Translations under genes and position numbers: made by a program
Shown here: positions 1 to 9,123 of the stretch, piece after piece
How positions within the stretch are numbered: position 1 is the stretch's first letter
Layout of the letters: the number at the start of each line of letters is the position of its first letter
NCBI RefSeq assembly: GCF_008729015.1
Contig: NZ_RKSM01000001.1
Span: forward strand, 434,001-498,000
Direction of reading: 5' to 3'
Source: Haloarcula sp. CBA1129
GTDB taxonomy: Archaea; Halobacteriota; Halobacteria; Halobacteriales; Haloarculaceae
Length of the DNA: 64,000 nucleotides
The notes under the pieces: model-generated
What the model was told of the DNA's origin: nothing
The model's input: the letters and a program-made list of their open reading frames with translations, nothing else
The model's database searches: none

Positions 1-2595
1 GACACTCACGTTCGTGTAGCCCTCGTCGGTGCCCCACTCGCCGTACCCCGTGGTTGAGTAGGGAACGGTCATCTCGAAGTTCCCGTTCTGATCGGTCTGG
101 GTCCGTTGGCGGTAGATGAACGTCTTGTTCGTGGCCGGGTTGCGCATCTCCACGGCGGTCCGGACTGTCGTGTTCGCCGGTCCAGTCCCTTCAATCGTCG
201 CACCGGGAACGCGCTCGAATATCTTCGTCCAGGCGGAATGCTGGTATTGTGGGCTGTTCGGGAACGCCTCGGTCTCACTGGAACCGACCAGACGGTAGTG
301 TTCCATCGCCGGAACCCGCTCGGTGGGAGCATCACCGTAGCCACCGAGTTGCGAGGTCGCGTCCTGCTCGACGTACTGGCGGGCCTGCTCTACGCTCTGG
401 AACTGGCGGATGACCTGTCCCTGCTGTTGGCCCTCCGGCTCCTGTTCGTTCGTCGGCGCACCGCGGTACTGCGCGCCCTGTTGTGTCTGCTTGTTCTCCC
501 AGTCGACGACAATCGGTTGCGGCGCCGCAGCGCTGCCGTGGAACCGGTACAGCCGGGTGACCATCGTCTCGTAGTAGGCCTGTTGCTGGAACGTCACCTG
601 ACGGACACCGCCTTGAGACTGGATGTACAGCCGACTGTAGAAATCACTGGTCTGCACCCCGTCGACGAAGGCTGACGGGGCGAAGAACTTGCCACCGAGA
701 TTTCCGTTGGTCTCGGCCATCTTCCAGTCGACAGCCACGTACCGCGTCTTCGCGTCATCCTCGTCTGTGTTGTCGAGGATCTCGTTCGCCTGCGTTTCGT
801 TCTGTGCGATCAGGAACGGTGCAACCGTTTCGGTGCCCTGTTGGAACGGGTTGGCGTTCGGAACACGCTCGGCTCTAGTTGTAATCCAGTGTCCGTAGTC
901 CCACCACGACAAAACACCGTACTGTCCATCATGGTAGTCGAAGTCCTCTTGTTCCTCATAGGTACCATAGTAATCAAGCGTCGCCTCGCCGCCAGAGCCG
1001 TAGGCCCCTTCGGCGGGTGTGTTCGATTCCATCCACTGCAGGCTCTCATCCCAACCCTGGATACCCGGCCCGGGACCGGTTGAGCCGGCCTCAACTGGCG
1101 TTGTACCGAAGGCGAACAGCGGGACAACAATGACAAGAAGTACCGTGAAGATAGTTAGAACCTGATAGTATTCGATCCCATCGTCGGCGCTGAAATCGAA
1201 CCAGACGATAAATCGACCGACGACCATCCCTGACAGCACTGCAATCGGCGCGACGAGATAGTACGCGAACCGCCGCTGGGTGAACGTAGCCAACAGGATG
1301 AACAGTGCCCAAACGACGATGAGTAGCTCTTCTGCGGGTGCATCGTCAGAGAGGAACTGCTTTCCGAGCAGGATGAGGCCGCCGATTCCTGCGACGATGA
1401 CAGCGAACCCGTGCTGGTCAAACAAGACGCCAGCGTTCCGCAGCGGCGAGGCTTCGCCGACGGTGTTGGCCGTTTCGCTGGTTGTGAGACCGATTACCCG
1501 CATCACGTTGTTTGTGAAGAAGCTCCACAGATCGGGGGTCAATACTGCCATTAGAATCGCTCCGAGAGCGAGTATCGCAAACACGACCGCCGGATACACG
1601 TACCGGCCGTATTCACGCTGCTCCATGAACCGGGCCAGCCATGCCATGAACACGCAGCCGAGGCCAACAGCCAACGCCAGCCCTGGCTGTAGCAGCGATT
1701 GCTCGGTGGCTGTGATATCTAGTACGTTAACTCTAGATGCACTCAACACAGCGGCAGTCATCATCGTGATTGCGCCCGCGATGGCCGTGTGTTCCGGGCT
1801 GCTGTCGTGAACGTACTCCAGACACAATCGGAGCAGGAAGAAGGCACCGAGTATGCCGAGGAGGAGTACACCAGGAGCCCAAGTCCAGAGATACAGCGCA
1901 ATCGCCACACCAGCCAGCACGGACCAACTGATAGTGTCTCGCAATGCACTGATATCTCGCTCGACGAACTGCTCGTAGATGGGCTTGTCCCGCGCGGCGA
2001 CGCTGACAGCCACCATGACACCGAGGACCCCAAGTACTTGGAAGAGCGCTTCAGCGACGTGGTGGTCGGAGAACCCGACGCGACTCCGCTGTAACAGTCC
2101 ACCAGTCGAGAATGCGAGCACAGTCACCGCGGTCACGCCGCCGATGCGGCCGCCGAGTCGCTTGCCAACGAAGTACGTTGGAATCGCAACGACCGTCCCG
2201 AACACGGCCGGTGCGAACAGGACTGTCATCGCGACCGTCTGGTCGCTAGGGGAACCCAGACCGACAATCAGGGCAGCTGTCGCGATGATCTGATCGAACA
2301 GCGTCCCGAACTGCCCATTTGTGGTCCCGTACGGGAAATAGGTCCACGGGTCGAACGGCATCGTCGAGGGCCAGTTCTGGACCACGTACTGGGTTGAACG
2401 GTAGTGATACCAAGCGTCGTTCCCGCTGAAGAGGACTTCACCGTCAACAATGAAGTTCTGCCAACTCCGGACGCGATTCCACAGCATGAACCCGAGCAGT
2501 ACCAGGAGGACCGGAACGTGGTACCAGCGCTCGGCCCACTCTAGGGCGGACTCGAGTTCGGGGTTGTCGTCAAGATAGCCCCGTGATTGACTCAT
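1..2595 (-). CDS. aglB: AglB, archaeal oligosaccharyltransferase (STT3 family), 3' end outside window
   Basis: Transfers the lipid-linked glycan from dolichol phosphate to Asn of N-x-S/T sequons on the outer face of the membrane. The visible 865 residues begin MSQSRGYLDD and show a single N-terminal helix, a first acidic motif GNDAWYHYR (Asp60), a second D-H-H segment (FSDHHVAE), many hydrophobic helices, and the family signature WWDYGHW at residues 564-570 (bases 886-906). A Gln/Pro-rich extracellular stretch follows and the frame stays open to base 1, so the C-terminus lies beyond the window. The start is the ATG at 2595, placed about 27 bases after an A/T-rich box. It is transcribed divergently from an AglG-like glycosyltransferase, the same adjacency I recall in Haloferax volcanii. 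Identity is very secure. Confidence 0.96.
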   Translation of the reverse strand, partial: MSQSRGYLDDNPELESALEWAERWYHVPVLLVLLGFMLWNRVRSWQNFIVDGEVLFSGNDAWYHYRSTQYVVQNWPSTMPFDPWTYFPYGTTNGQFGTLFDQIIATAALIVGLGSPSDQTVAMTVLFAPAVFGTVVAIPTYFVGKRLGGRIGGVTAVTVLAFSTGGLLQRSRVGFSDHHVAEALFQVLGVLGVMVAVSVAARDKPIYEQFVERDISALRDTISWSVLAGVAIALYLWTWAPGVLLLGILGAFFLLRLCLEYVHDSSPEHTAIAGAITMMTAAVLSASRVNVLDITATEQSLLQPGLALAVGLGCVFMAWLARFMEQREYGRYVYPAVVFAILALGAILMAVLTPDLWSFFTNNVMRVIGLTTSETANTVGEASPLRNAGVLFDQHGFAVIVAGIGGLILLGKQFLSDDAPAEELLIVVWALFILLATFTQRRFAYYLVAPIAVLSGMVVGRFIVWFDFSADDGIEYYQVLTIFTVLLVIVVPLFAFGTTPVEAGSTGPGPGIQGWDESLQWMESNTPAEGAYGSGGEATLDYYGTYEEQEDFDYHDGQYGVLSWWDYGHWITTRAERVPNANPFQQGTETVAPFLIAQNETQANEILDNTDEDDAKTRYVAVDWKMAETNGNLGGKFFAPSAFVDGVQTSDFYSRLYIQSQGGVRQVTFQQQAYYETMVTRLYRFHGSAAAPQPIVVDWENKQTQQGAQYRGAPTNEQEPEGQQQGQVIRQFQSVEQARQYVEQDATSQLGGYGDAPTERVPAMEHYRLVGSSETEAFPNSPQYQHSAWTKIFERVPGATIEGTGPANTTVRTAVEMRNPATNKTFIYRQRTQTDQNGNFEMTVPYSTTGYGEWGTDEGYTNVSV

Positions 2596-2652
2596 TGCAC
2601 GGAAAAACTGCCAAGGCGCGCATAAGCCTTTTGACCTCTATGCGAGCGCAGG
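2596..2652. promoter_or_regulatory. Compact divergent promoter between aglB and the GT2 gene
   Basis: Only 57 bases separate two divergent starts. An A/T-rich patch around 2619-2633 (cataagccttttg) lies about 27 bases upstream of both ATGs, the distance expected for TATA boxes of leaderless haloarchaeal transcripts. The two promoters must overlap physically. Read from the sequence by eye; not tested. Confidence 0.5.
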
Positions 2653-3627
2653 ATGGAAACGCCTAACAGCACCGGTGGCACACCACCGACCATGCGAGTC
2701 TCGGTCGTGCTCTGTACGCACACGATGGAGCGATACGATGACTGTCGAGCGGCGGCCGAGAGCGTCTTAGCCCAGACCTACGACGACGTGGAACTCGTAT
2801 TGGTCTCGGATGGTAACCGGGACGTGTACGAACAGTACAACTCCGACTTCGGCGACCGGGAAGCGGTCCTGACGCACTGTAACGACGAGAACGTCGGGCT
2901 GCTGGAGAGTCGGAACAACGGGGCCGAAGTAGCGACCGGGGACGTCGTCGCGTTCATCGATGACGACGCTATCGCCGACGAGGGGTGGGTCGAGGCGTTA
3001 GTCGCTGCCTACGAACAACACGACGCGCTCGCGGCTGGCGGCCGCATGACCCCGGCGTGGGTCGCCGGCAAGCCCAGTTTTCTGCCAGCGGAGTTCTACT
3101 GGCTCATCGGTGTCACACACCGCGGGTTCGGACCGAACGGCGACCCCGACGAACCCGGCGTCGTCCGCAACACGTTCGGCTCGAACATCTCTTTCGACCG
3201 GAACGTGTTTCTCGAACTGGGTGGCTTTGACGACGATATCGGCGGTCGGCAGGGCGACAAGAACCTTCAGGGCGGCGAGACGGAACTCTGTGCACGCCTG
3301 CGAAGTGAGTACGATGAGGGCGTGTACTACACCCCGGACGCCCTCGTCGCCCACAAGATATTCCACTACCGGACCGACCCCGGCTGGCTCATCGACCGCG
3401 CGTTCTGGCAGGGGTACTCCAAGCGCGGGATGGAAGTGTTCGTTCCTGAATCGACAGGTGCAGAATCGGATTTCCTCGGCGACCTCCTGTTTCAGTTTGC
3501 CCCCAAAAGGATCGGGCGTGTCACCCGCTCGCCGTCGGTCGGCGGCGTGCTACAGCTCGTGTTCCTGTTTGTGCTGACCGCCTTCGTCGGGTTTGGGTAC
3601 CTCTATGGGATGACGGTCTGGGGGTAA
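2653..3627 (+). CDS. aglG: Family 2 glycosyltransferase, AglG-like (glucuronosyl-type transfer to dolichyl-P-hexose)
   Basis: A 324-residue GT2 enzyme with a cytosolic GT-A domain and one C-terminal membrane helix (about 295-320). The nucleotide-sugar fold is seen as VSVVLCTHTMERY, VLVSDGN, and the metal-binding acidic motif AFIDDDA around residue 98. In Haloferax, AglG adds the second sugar, a hexuronic acid, to the dolichol-linked precursor and lies beside aglB, as here. The ATG at 2653 is used because a TATA-like box precedes it by about 27 bases; an internal ATG at 2692 (MRVSVVLC) would remove a 13-residue extension. The next gene begins three bases after the stop, so the two are co-transcribed. 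The exact sugar and acceptor are inference. Confidence 0.7.
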   Translation: METPNSTGGTPPTMRVSVVLCTHTMERYDDCRAAAESVLAQTYDDVELVLVSDGNRDVYEQYNSDFGDREAVLTHCNDENVGLLESRNNGAEVATGDVVAFIDDDAIADEGWVEALVAAYEQHDALAAGGRMTPAWVAGKPSFLPAEFYWLIGVTHRGFGPNGDPDEPGVVRNTFGSNISFDRNVFLELGGFDDDIGGRQGDKNLQGGETELCARLRSEYDEGVYYTPDALVAHKIFHYRTDPGWLIDRAFWQGYSKRGMEVFVPESTGAESDFLGDLLFQFAPKRIGRVTRSPSVGGVLQLVFLFVLTAFVGFGYLYGMTVWG

Positions 3628-3630
3628 TAG

Positions 3631-4824
3631 ATGACGGAACCAAAACGTCGCGAAGAGGCTGACGTGGATGCACAGGGAACGGACCTTCCGAGCGTCTGTG
3701 TCGTGACCCATCCGCTTGCCGCCGCCGGTGAGAACGCCACGCGGAGTCTACTGGATATCCTATCGGCTGTGACATCGGTCGCGCTCGTGACGGCTGACCT
3801 GCCGGCTGACTCCGAGATTCGTGACCGGCACGAACTCGTCGAACTCACACAGAAAGGCGCGGGTGACTCCGTCGTCACCGCCGCGTTCCGGTTCCTGCTG
3901 AACCAACTTCGGATGTGCCGCGTCATCGCCGACCGCGACGAAGACGTAGTGCTGTTTTTCGGCGCAACATCGTACCTATTACCTATTATCGCCGCTCGGC
4001 TGCTCGGTAAAACAGTTCTTGTCGAACCCCGCGGCGACGTACCGCTGACACTCCGGCTGAACTGGGAACAGCAGTTGCCAGACTGGGTGGCTGCCGGACT
4101 GGCCGGCGCCGTCCGGAGACTTGAGCGAGCTGGCTTCGCCACAGCCCACGGCGTCATCACCTACACACCGGAGATGGCTCGCCAGCTGGACCTGTATCCG
4201 GAATCCCCTACTGTGTATCCAACGGGCGCGCGATACGTCCGGACGGACGAATTTTGCGTCCAGCGACCCTACACTGACCGTGGCCGCGTTGTCGGATTCC
4301 TCGGGCGACTCGACGAAGAGAAGGGCGTGCGAGAGCTGGCAGCAGTTGCCAAGCAGCTTCCCGACGACATCACCTTCCGGTTTGTCGGGGACGGTGACCT
4401 CCGAGAGTGGCTGGAACGGGAACTCGCCAAAGAGATCGAGGCTGGCCGGGTGGAACTGACCGGTTGGGTCGACCACCACAAGGTTCCTCGCGCCCTGAAC
4501 GACCTTGACCTCCTGATCCTGCCCTCTCAGCCGACCGAAGGACTCCCGACGACTATTCTGGAGGCGCTGGCTTGCGGAACGCCGGTATACGCCAGCCCGG
4601 TCTCGGGTGTCCCGGACGTGGTCAGGGACGGAGAGACCGGCTTCACCATCGACTCGCGCGAGCCCACAGCACTGGCGGCGGGTATCAAGAGGATCCTCAA
4701 CAGAGACGATCTGGCAGCAATCAGCGAGAACGGACGTACCCTGATCGAATGCGAGTACAGTTTCGACGCGGCCTGTGAGCGATACCGCAGTATCCTTCGT
4801 TCCGTCACTGGCTACTCGTCGTAA
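3631..4824 (+). CDS. Family 4 glycosyltransferase (GT-B fold)
   Basis: A 397-residue retaining glycosyltransferase, presumably adding a sugar during lipid-linked glycan assembly on the cytoplasmic side. The C-terminal nucleotide-sugar domain is clear: VVGFLGRLDEEKGV, then FRFVGDGDLREWLE, and the E-x7-E type motif in LPSQPTEGLPTTILEALACGTPVYAS. No signal peptide or membrane helix is evident. It follows the AglG-like gene by three bases, so it is the second gene of that operon. Its stop overlaps by 13 bases the stop of a convergent sulfatase-like gene. Donor and acceptor cannot be read from sequence. Confidence 0.85.
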   Translation: MTEPKRREEADVDAQGTDLPSVCVVTHPLAAAGENATRSLLDILSAVTSVALVTADLPADSEIRDRHELVELTQKGAGDSVVTAAFRFLLNQLRMCRVIADRDEDVVLFFGATSYLLPIIAARLLGKTVLVEPRGDVPLTLRLNWEQQLPDWVAAGLAGAVRRLERAGFATAHGVITYTPEMARQLDLYPESPTVYPTGARYVRTDEFCVQRPYTDRGRVVGFLGRLDEEKGVRELAAVAKQLPDDITFRFVGDGDLREWLERELAKEIEAGRVELTGWVDHHKVPRALNDLDLLILPSQPTEGLPTTILEALACGTPVYASPVSGVPDVVRDGETGFTIDSREPTALAAGIKRILNRDDLAAISENGRTLIECEYSFDAACERYRSILRSVTGYSS

Positions 4825-6167
4825 CCCAACCGACGGAGCCGTTCCTTGACGTTCTCGTCCATATCCGGGCGCTCGACGTCGTCCGCCTCTGTCGCCCGGA
4901 CGAGTTGCCGGTGGTCATCGAGTCGTTTGCGAAGCCGCCGCTCCTGAGATGGGTGGTCCTCGATGACGTTTACCTGTTCTTCAGGGTCCGCTGTCAGGTC
5001 GTACAGTTCGTCGTCTGTGTCGTCCTCGTGGGCAATAAGCTTCCACTCTGGCTCTCGGACGCGGATGTGCTCGTACCCGTCGCTGTCGCGGTAACCGCCC
5101 AGAATCTCGCTGCGATCCCACTCTCCGTCGAAGGCGAGTCGCCGGAGGCTCTGTCCAAACCAGTTGTCCGGAATATCGAGTCCAGCGGTGTCGACGAGCG
5201 TACAGGGCAGGTCAGTCAGCCCGACTAGCTCATCGTAGCTCCCTGTATCGTCCCAGCCGTTAATCAGGAGCGGGACGTGGTTCTTCACGTCAAGCAGGCG
5301 AGCACCGCCGAAGTAACCGTGCTCGAGGAAGTGATCGCCGTGGTCCGCCGTCAATGCCATCACGTAGTCGTCTCCCCACGTCGACTTGACGGCGTCCATG
5401 AGGCGACCGACCTCCGCGTCGTTGAACCGTATCTCCGCATCATAGAGATCAATGAACGTCTGGTGCTCTTCCGCTGTCACTGCCTCAGGCTCTTCGATGA
5501 ACTTTCTACGAAGCTGGATCGAGTCGTTGTCGGACACCGGCTCGTCCCGGAACTCCAGCTGGTATTCCTCGGGCGGGAGGAAGGGATGGTGGACGTCCAT
5601 GTAGTGTGCCCAGACGAACGTCGGCGTCTCATCGTCGCTATCCTCGATGAACTGAATCGCCCGGTCAGTAATTTCATCGGCCGGGACGTGATAGGACCCG
5701 ACGTTGATGCCCTGTGAGGACTCGAGGAAGTCGTAGCCCCGCCTCAGGAGGGAGAGCAGCGTGCCGTCGAGGTTCGTCTTGGCCCACTTGCGGAGCTTCG
5801 AGGTAGTCGACTCGTCGGGCGCCGAGTCGTAGAACTCGTCCCAACCCCGGTCGTAGCCGAACTTCCCGGAGACGTAGAGGTTCGAGTGAAACCCACCGGT
5901 GCGGTAGCCGGCGTCGTCGAACACCTCGGATATAAGGGTCTGTTCCTCGGAAATTCGCTCGTGACCGCCATACATCATCGGCGTCACGCCCGAGAGGATG
6001 CCGGGAAATGAAAAACGGGTGCCGCCGACATGGGAGAAGGCGTTCAGGAACGTGCTGCTTTCTTCGGCGTACGCGTCGATATGTGGCGTGGTATCTCGTT
6101 CGTACCCGTGATACCCCACGTGGTCCGCTCGTAGCGAATCGATAGTAACGAGGAGGACGTTGTTCAT
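4812..6167 (-). CDS. Alkaline phosphatase-superfamily (sulfatase-like) protein 1, Thr at nucleophile position
   Basis: A 451-residue soluble protein with the sulfatase fold: metal ligand Asp10 in VTIDSLRADH, a HYMDVHHPFLPP segment, and the second metal cluster TADHGDHF (Asp275, His276). Compared with the sulfatase signature C-x-P-x-R, the aligned stretch GGTRFSFPGILSG has Thr50 at the Cys position and Phe at the Arg position, so formylglycine formation is not expected. Thr nucleophiles are known in phosphoethanolamine transferases and LtaS of this superfamily. There is no signal peptide, so a cytosolic role is inferred. It lies 35 bases after the flippase; a TATA-like taattaag near 6190 may add an internal promoter. 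The protein ends ERLRRLGYDE, a tail shared with four neighbours. Confidence 0.85.
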   Translation of the reverse strand: MNNVLLVTIDSLRADHVGYHGYERDTTPHIDAYAEESSTFLNAFSHVGGTRFSFPGILSGVTPMMYGGHERISEEQTLISEVFDDAGYRTGGFHSNLYVSGKFGYDRGWDEFYDSAPDESTTSKLRKWAKTNLDGTLLSLLRRGYDFLESSQGINVGSYHVPADEITDRAIQFIEDSDDETPTFVWAHYMDVHHPFLPPEEYQLEFRDEPVSDNDSIQLRRKFIEEPEAVTAEEHQTFIDLYDAEIRFNDAEVGRLMDAVKSTWGDDYVMALTADHGDHFLEHGYFGGARLLDVKNHVPLLINGWDDTGSYDELVGLTDLPCTLVDTAGLDIPDNWFGQSLRRLAFDGEWDRSEILGGYRDSDGYEHIRVREPEWKLIAHEDDTDDELYDLTADPEEQVNVIEDHPSQERRLRKRLDDHRQLVRATEADDVERPDMDENVKERLRRLGYDE

Positions 6168-6202
6168 GGTACTGCGTCCGCCAGTGGCATAATTAAGGAT
6201 TG

Positions 6203-7645
6203 CTATAGTATCGTTTCCGGCATAAGCAACTGGGCCTTCGAGCGAACCCGGGCTGAGATGACTATGAGGACGACAGCGTAGACGACCCCGCCGAAGCCGG
6301 CGAGCAGCAGCGTACCCAGCCGCCCGGGGGGCATCAGCATGGCGACGGGAGAGACTGCGGCGGCCATCAGCGCGGCAGCGGCGATTTGAGTGCTGAGTGT
6401 CCGGTACGGGATCCGGATAGATCCGACGATGTTTCCAAGTACCCAGTAACCGATTAGCGCCCGAAGCAGCGACGATAACGCGGTGGCGATTGCCGCACCC
6501 GTCCAGCTGAGCTGCCAGATGAGAACTGCATTCAGGATCGCGTTAGAGACAATGAAAACCATGTTTACACGGAATGCTGCGTCGGGCCTGTCGACCCCGT
6601 TGATAACGTTTGTGAACTGGGAAGCGAACGCGTCGGCAAGATACGCCGCGATGAGGATGAGCAACACCGTCGCACCTTGTTCGAACTCCGGTCGGTAGAA
6701 CCGGAGAACTCGGTCACCGATGACAGCCGCGCCGACAAGCCCCGGAATGACGAGGATACCGCTAAACGCCAGTGCCTCGTCGAGGTAGTGGACGATACGG
6801 TCGTAGCCGTCCTCCGTGCTCAGGTCGCTGACCTCGGGAAAAAGCGTCTGGCTGATCGAAGAACTCGCGATGGCAAGCATCGACGCGACACCCCACGCCG
6901 CCTCGTAGATGCCGATGAGAGATGCACTAACGAAAAAGGAGAGAAATATAGTGTCGAGCCAGCCGAATACCCGGCCTCGGAGCGCTCCCATCCACGCATA
7001 CTTGGCGTAGTCGACGAGGCTCCGGAGCTGGTCGACAGTGGGCAGCGCCGGCTCCCGCTCGCTCAGCAGGAAAGCAGCCACGGCGGCGACGGCAAGTGAC
7101 AAAGCGTGGCCCAGCGCGATGCCGGCCACGCCCATCGCTGCTAGGAGCGCCCCGATCTGTAGAGCGGTCCGTGTCACGCGTTCGCCGGCCTTGAGCCAAC
7201 CCGTCGCAGCGACTCGTTTCTGACCTTGCAAGCTGCCCTGTGCCGTCCGATATGCTACCGTTGCGACCAGCATGATCACGATTTCCACGTCGTAATCGAT
7301 GAGGACCCGCATCAGCTCGCGGTTGCGGGAAACAATCCCCCCGAGGAGTTCGCCGGCCGCCAAGACGAGGACGCCGAGCACGGCAGTCGCAACCGCGTTG
7401 AGCAGGATACCGCCGCCGATGAATCCAGCCGGACTGTCCCCCTCGCTAATCCGCTTTTTCATCGCGTTCGAAACAGCGTTGCCCGGGATCACTAGCCAAA
7501 AGAAGCCCAGTGAGACGATGACAGAATACCGTCCAAGCCCGTCTGCACCCAGAACAACAGCTATGAGCCATGTTGCCGCGAAACCGGCCAGCGTGACAAC
7601 GACCTGTGAGACAAAGTGCGAGAAGGCGGTTTTCCCAAGCTTCAT
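6203..7645 (-). CDS. Polysaccharide flippase (MATE/Wzx superfamily, AglR-like)
   Basis: A 480-residue integral membrane protein with about 12-14 hydrophobic helices and no soluble domain. The N-terminus (GKTAFSHFVSQVVVTLAGFAATWLIA) and the pattern of paired helices match the oligosaccharide flippase family. It probably moves the dolichol-linked glycan to the outer face for AglB. Its ATG overlaps the TGA of the upstream sulfatase-like gene (ATGA), so the two are translationally coupled; a second sulfatase-like gene follows 35 bases downstream. Haloferax AglR is a member of the same superfamily with a comparable job; direct orthology is not claimed. Confidence 0.82.
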   Translation of the reverse strand: MKLGKTAFSHFVSQVVVTLAGFAATWLIAVVLGADGLGRYSVIVSLGFFWLVIPGNAVSNAMKKRISEGDSPAGFIGGGILLNAVATAVLGVLVLAAGELLGGIVSRNRELMRVLIDYDVEIVIMLVATVAYRTAQGSLQGQKRVAATGWLKAGERVTRTALQIGALLAAMGVAGIALGHALSLAVAAVAAFLLSEREPALPTVDQLRSLVDYAKYAWMGALRGRVFGWLDTIFLSFFVSASLIGIYEAAWGVASMLAIASSSISQTLFPEVSDLSTEDGYDRIVHYLDEALAFSGILVIPGLVGAAVIGDRVLRFYRPEFEQGATVLLILIAAYLADAFASQFTNVINGVDRPDAAFRVNMVFIVSNAILNAVLIWQLSWTGAAIATALSSLLRALIGYWVLGNIVGSIRIPYRTLSTQIAAAALMAAAVSPVAMLMPPGRLGTLLLAGFGGVVYAVVLIVISARVRSKAQLLMPETIL

Positions 7646-9027
7646 TCCATGTAGCCCAAGTCGCGGAGCTGGCGTTGGACCGCTCCGGAAAACTCCTCCT
7701 GCTGTCCCCCCGAAACCGGCTGGCCGTTCGCCTCAACCCAGTCGGCGAGGTCGGACTGTAGCGACTCGGCCACTTCGGGGTACGTCTCGCGCACGTCGGT
7801 CTCCTCATCGGATAAATCAAACAATTCCGAACCCTCTGCACTCTCCTGATAGCGCCACCCTTCTGTCCGGAGCGCACTCAGCGTCCCGGTGTGGAGCGCC
7901 GAGTAGTCGAAGTCGGGGTTGTGGGTGAGCAGTTCCTCGTAGGTGTTCGGGCCCCGCTGAGAGACGGCGAACTCACGGCCCTCTTCACGAAGGTCGACTC
8001 CAATTGTATCCGATCCGTCCACGCCGGCGACTTCGAGCAATGTTCGCATCACGTCGCTGTGCTGGATGATGTCCCCGTTGTTGACGGTCAGCGGCTCGTC
8101 AAGTCCGCTGATGACAAGCGGGACGCGGGTGACGGCGTCGTTCAGGACGTAGCTGTGCGAGAGCAATCCCCACTCGCCGAACAGTTCGCCGTGGTCGCCA
8201 GTCACCACGACGATAGTGTCGCCAAGATCGAGCGAACGTAAATGCGAGACGAGCCGGCCTACCATTTCGTCTGTGTAGGCAATCTCCGCGTCGTACATCG
8301 CTCGCAGAGCAGCCCACTCTTGGTCGGTCAACTCGCAGCCGTTTGCGATAATTTCATCGAGGTCGTAGTGAATATCGAGCGCCAGTTCGGCGGCCTCCCG
8401 CCCGGACATCTCGAGGTCATCAGTGAAGGTATCGAGGTACTTCCCCGGTGGATAATAGGGTCGGTGGGGTTCGTTGTAATGGAGATAGAAAAAGAACGGC
8501 TTGGATTCGGATTCGAAGCCACCCAGCCATCGCTTCGCGACGCCGTTCATCAACAGTGGTGACGCGTGTTTTGACGTGTCCGTTGTCAGCCCGGCTGAGT
8601 GGTTCCGGATGTTCCAGAGGTACGAGGCGAGGGTCTTTGCACCGGCCCGATGAATCGTTGAAGATGCGAGCCACTGAAACCTATCGAAGCCACGATCAAG
8701 ATTGGTTGCTGAGCTGAGGTAGGAATTGCGCGACAGGCAAGCCGTCCGGTAGCCGGCATCGCGGAATCGCTCCGCGATCGTCGTAATACTGTCTGGAACC
8801 GCGTTCCCCTCAATCCCGATGTTCGTGTGGGTTGGAGCGTAACCCGTCAAGATTGCACCGCTAGAAGGAAGCGTAGATTTACCGTGGGCGATGCACGTAT
8901 CGAATCCGTGGCCTGAGGCGGCTAGGTCGGCCATCTCCGGGGTCGTGTCGCGCTCGTACCCTCCGATTGTCGTGTGATCCGACCGGAGGCTGTCAAGAGT
9001 GATCCAGACGATATTCGGCGTCGACAT
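7642..9027 (-). CDS. Alkaline phosphatase-superfamily (sulfatase-like) protein 2, Thr at nucleophile position
   Basis: A 461-residue soluble protein of the sulfatase fold. Asp12 sits in WITLDSLRSDH, HYNEPHRPYYPP follows in mid-protein, and VVVTGDHGELFGEWG supplies the second metal site. The active-site loop reads GKSTLPSSGAILTG: Thr52 replaces the sulfatase Cys and Ser replaces the Arg. The frame is open upstream to 9324, but the fold begins only at the ATG at 9027, and an A/T-rich box (9058-9070) lies in front of it. It shares GYERDTTP with the sulfatase-like gene at 4812-6167 and ends QLRDLGYME. It is first in an operon with the flippase (ATGA overlap), so it probably acts on the glycan or its carrier before flipping. 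Confidence 0.84.
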   Translation of the reverse strand: MSTPNIVWITLDSLRSDHTTIGGYERDTTPEMADLAASGHGFDTCIAHGKSTLPSSGAILTGYAPTHTNIGIEGNAVPDSITTIAERFRDAGYRTACLSRNSYLSSATNLDRGFDRFQWLASSTIHRAGAKTLASYLWNIRNHSAGLTTDTSKHASPLLMNGVAKRWLGGFESESKPFFFYLHYNEPHRPYYPPGKYLDTFTDDLEMSGREAAELALDIHYDLDEIIANGCELTDQEWAALRAMYDAEIAYTDEMVGRLVSHLRSLDLGDTIVVVTGDHGELFGEWGLLSHSYVLNDAVTRVPLVISGLDEPLTVNNGDIIQHSDVMRTLLEVAGVDGSDTIGVDLREEGREFAVSQRGPNTYEELLTHNPDFDYSALHTGTLSALRTEGWRYQESAEGSELFDLSDEETDVRETYPEVAESLQSDLADWVEANGQPVSGGQQEEFSGAVQRQLRDLGYME

Positions 9028-9123
9028 ACGGTGTAGTTTTTCATGACTAGCCCTCGAGTAATTTATATTCCGGTTCCAGATGGAGACGGATGATTTATCA
9101 CGAACGGTGGGATACCCGGACGC
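9028..9123. promoter_or_regulatory. Divergent promoter region between two sulfatase-like genes
   Basis: This 96-base spacer has two A/T-rich patches: taatttatattcc at about 9058-9070, which suits the minus-strand gene with a short leader, and gatttatcac at about 9091-9100, about 27 bases ahead of the plus-strand ATG at 9124. Two separate promoters are inferred. Confidence 0.5.
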
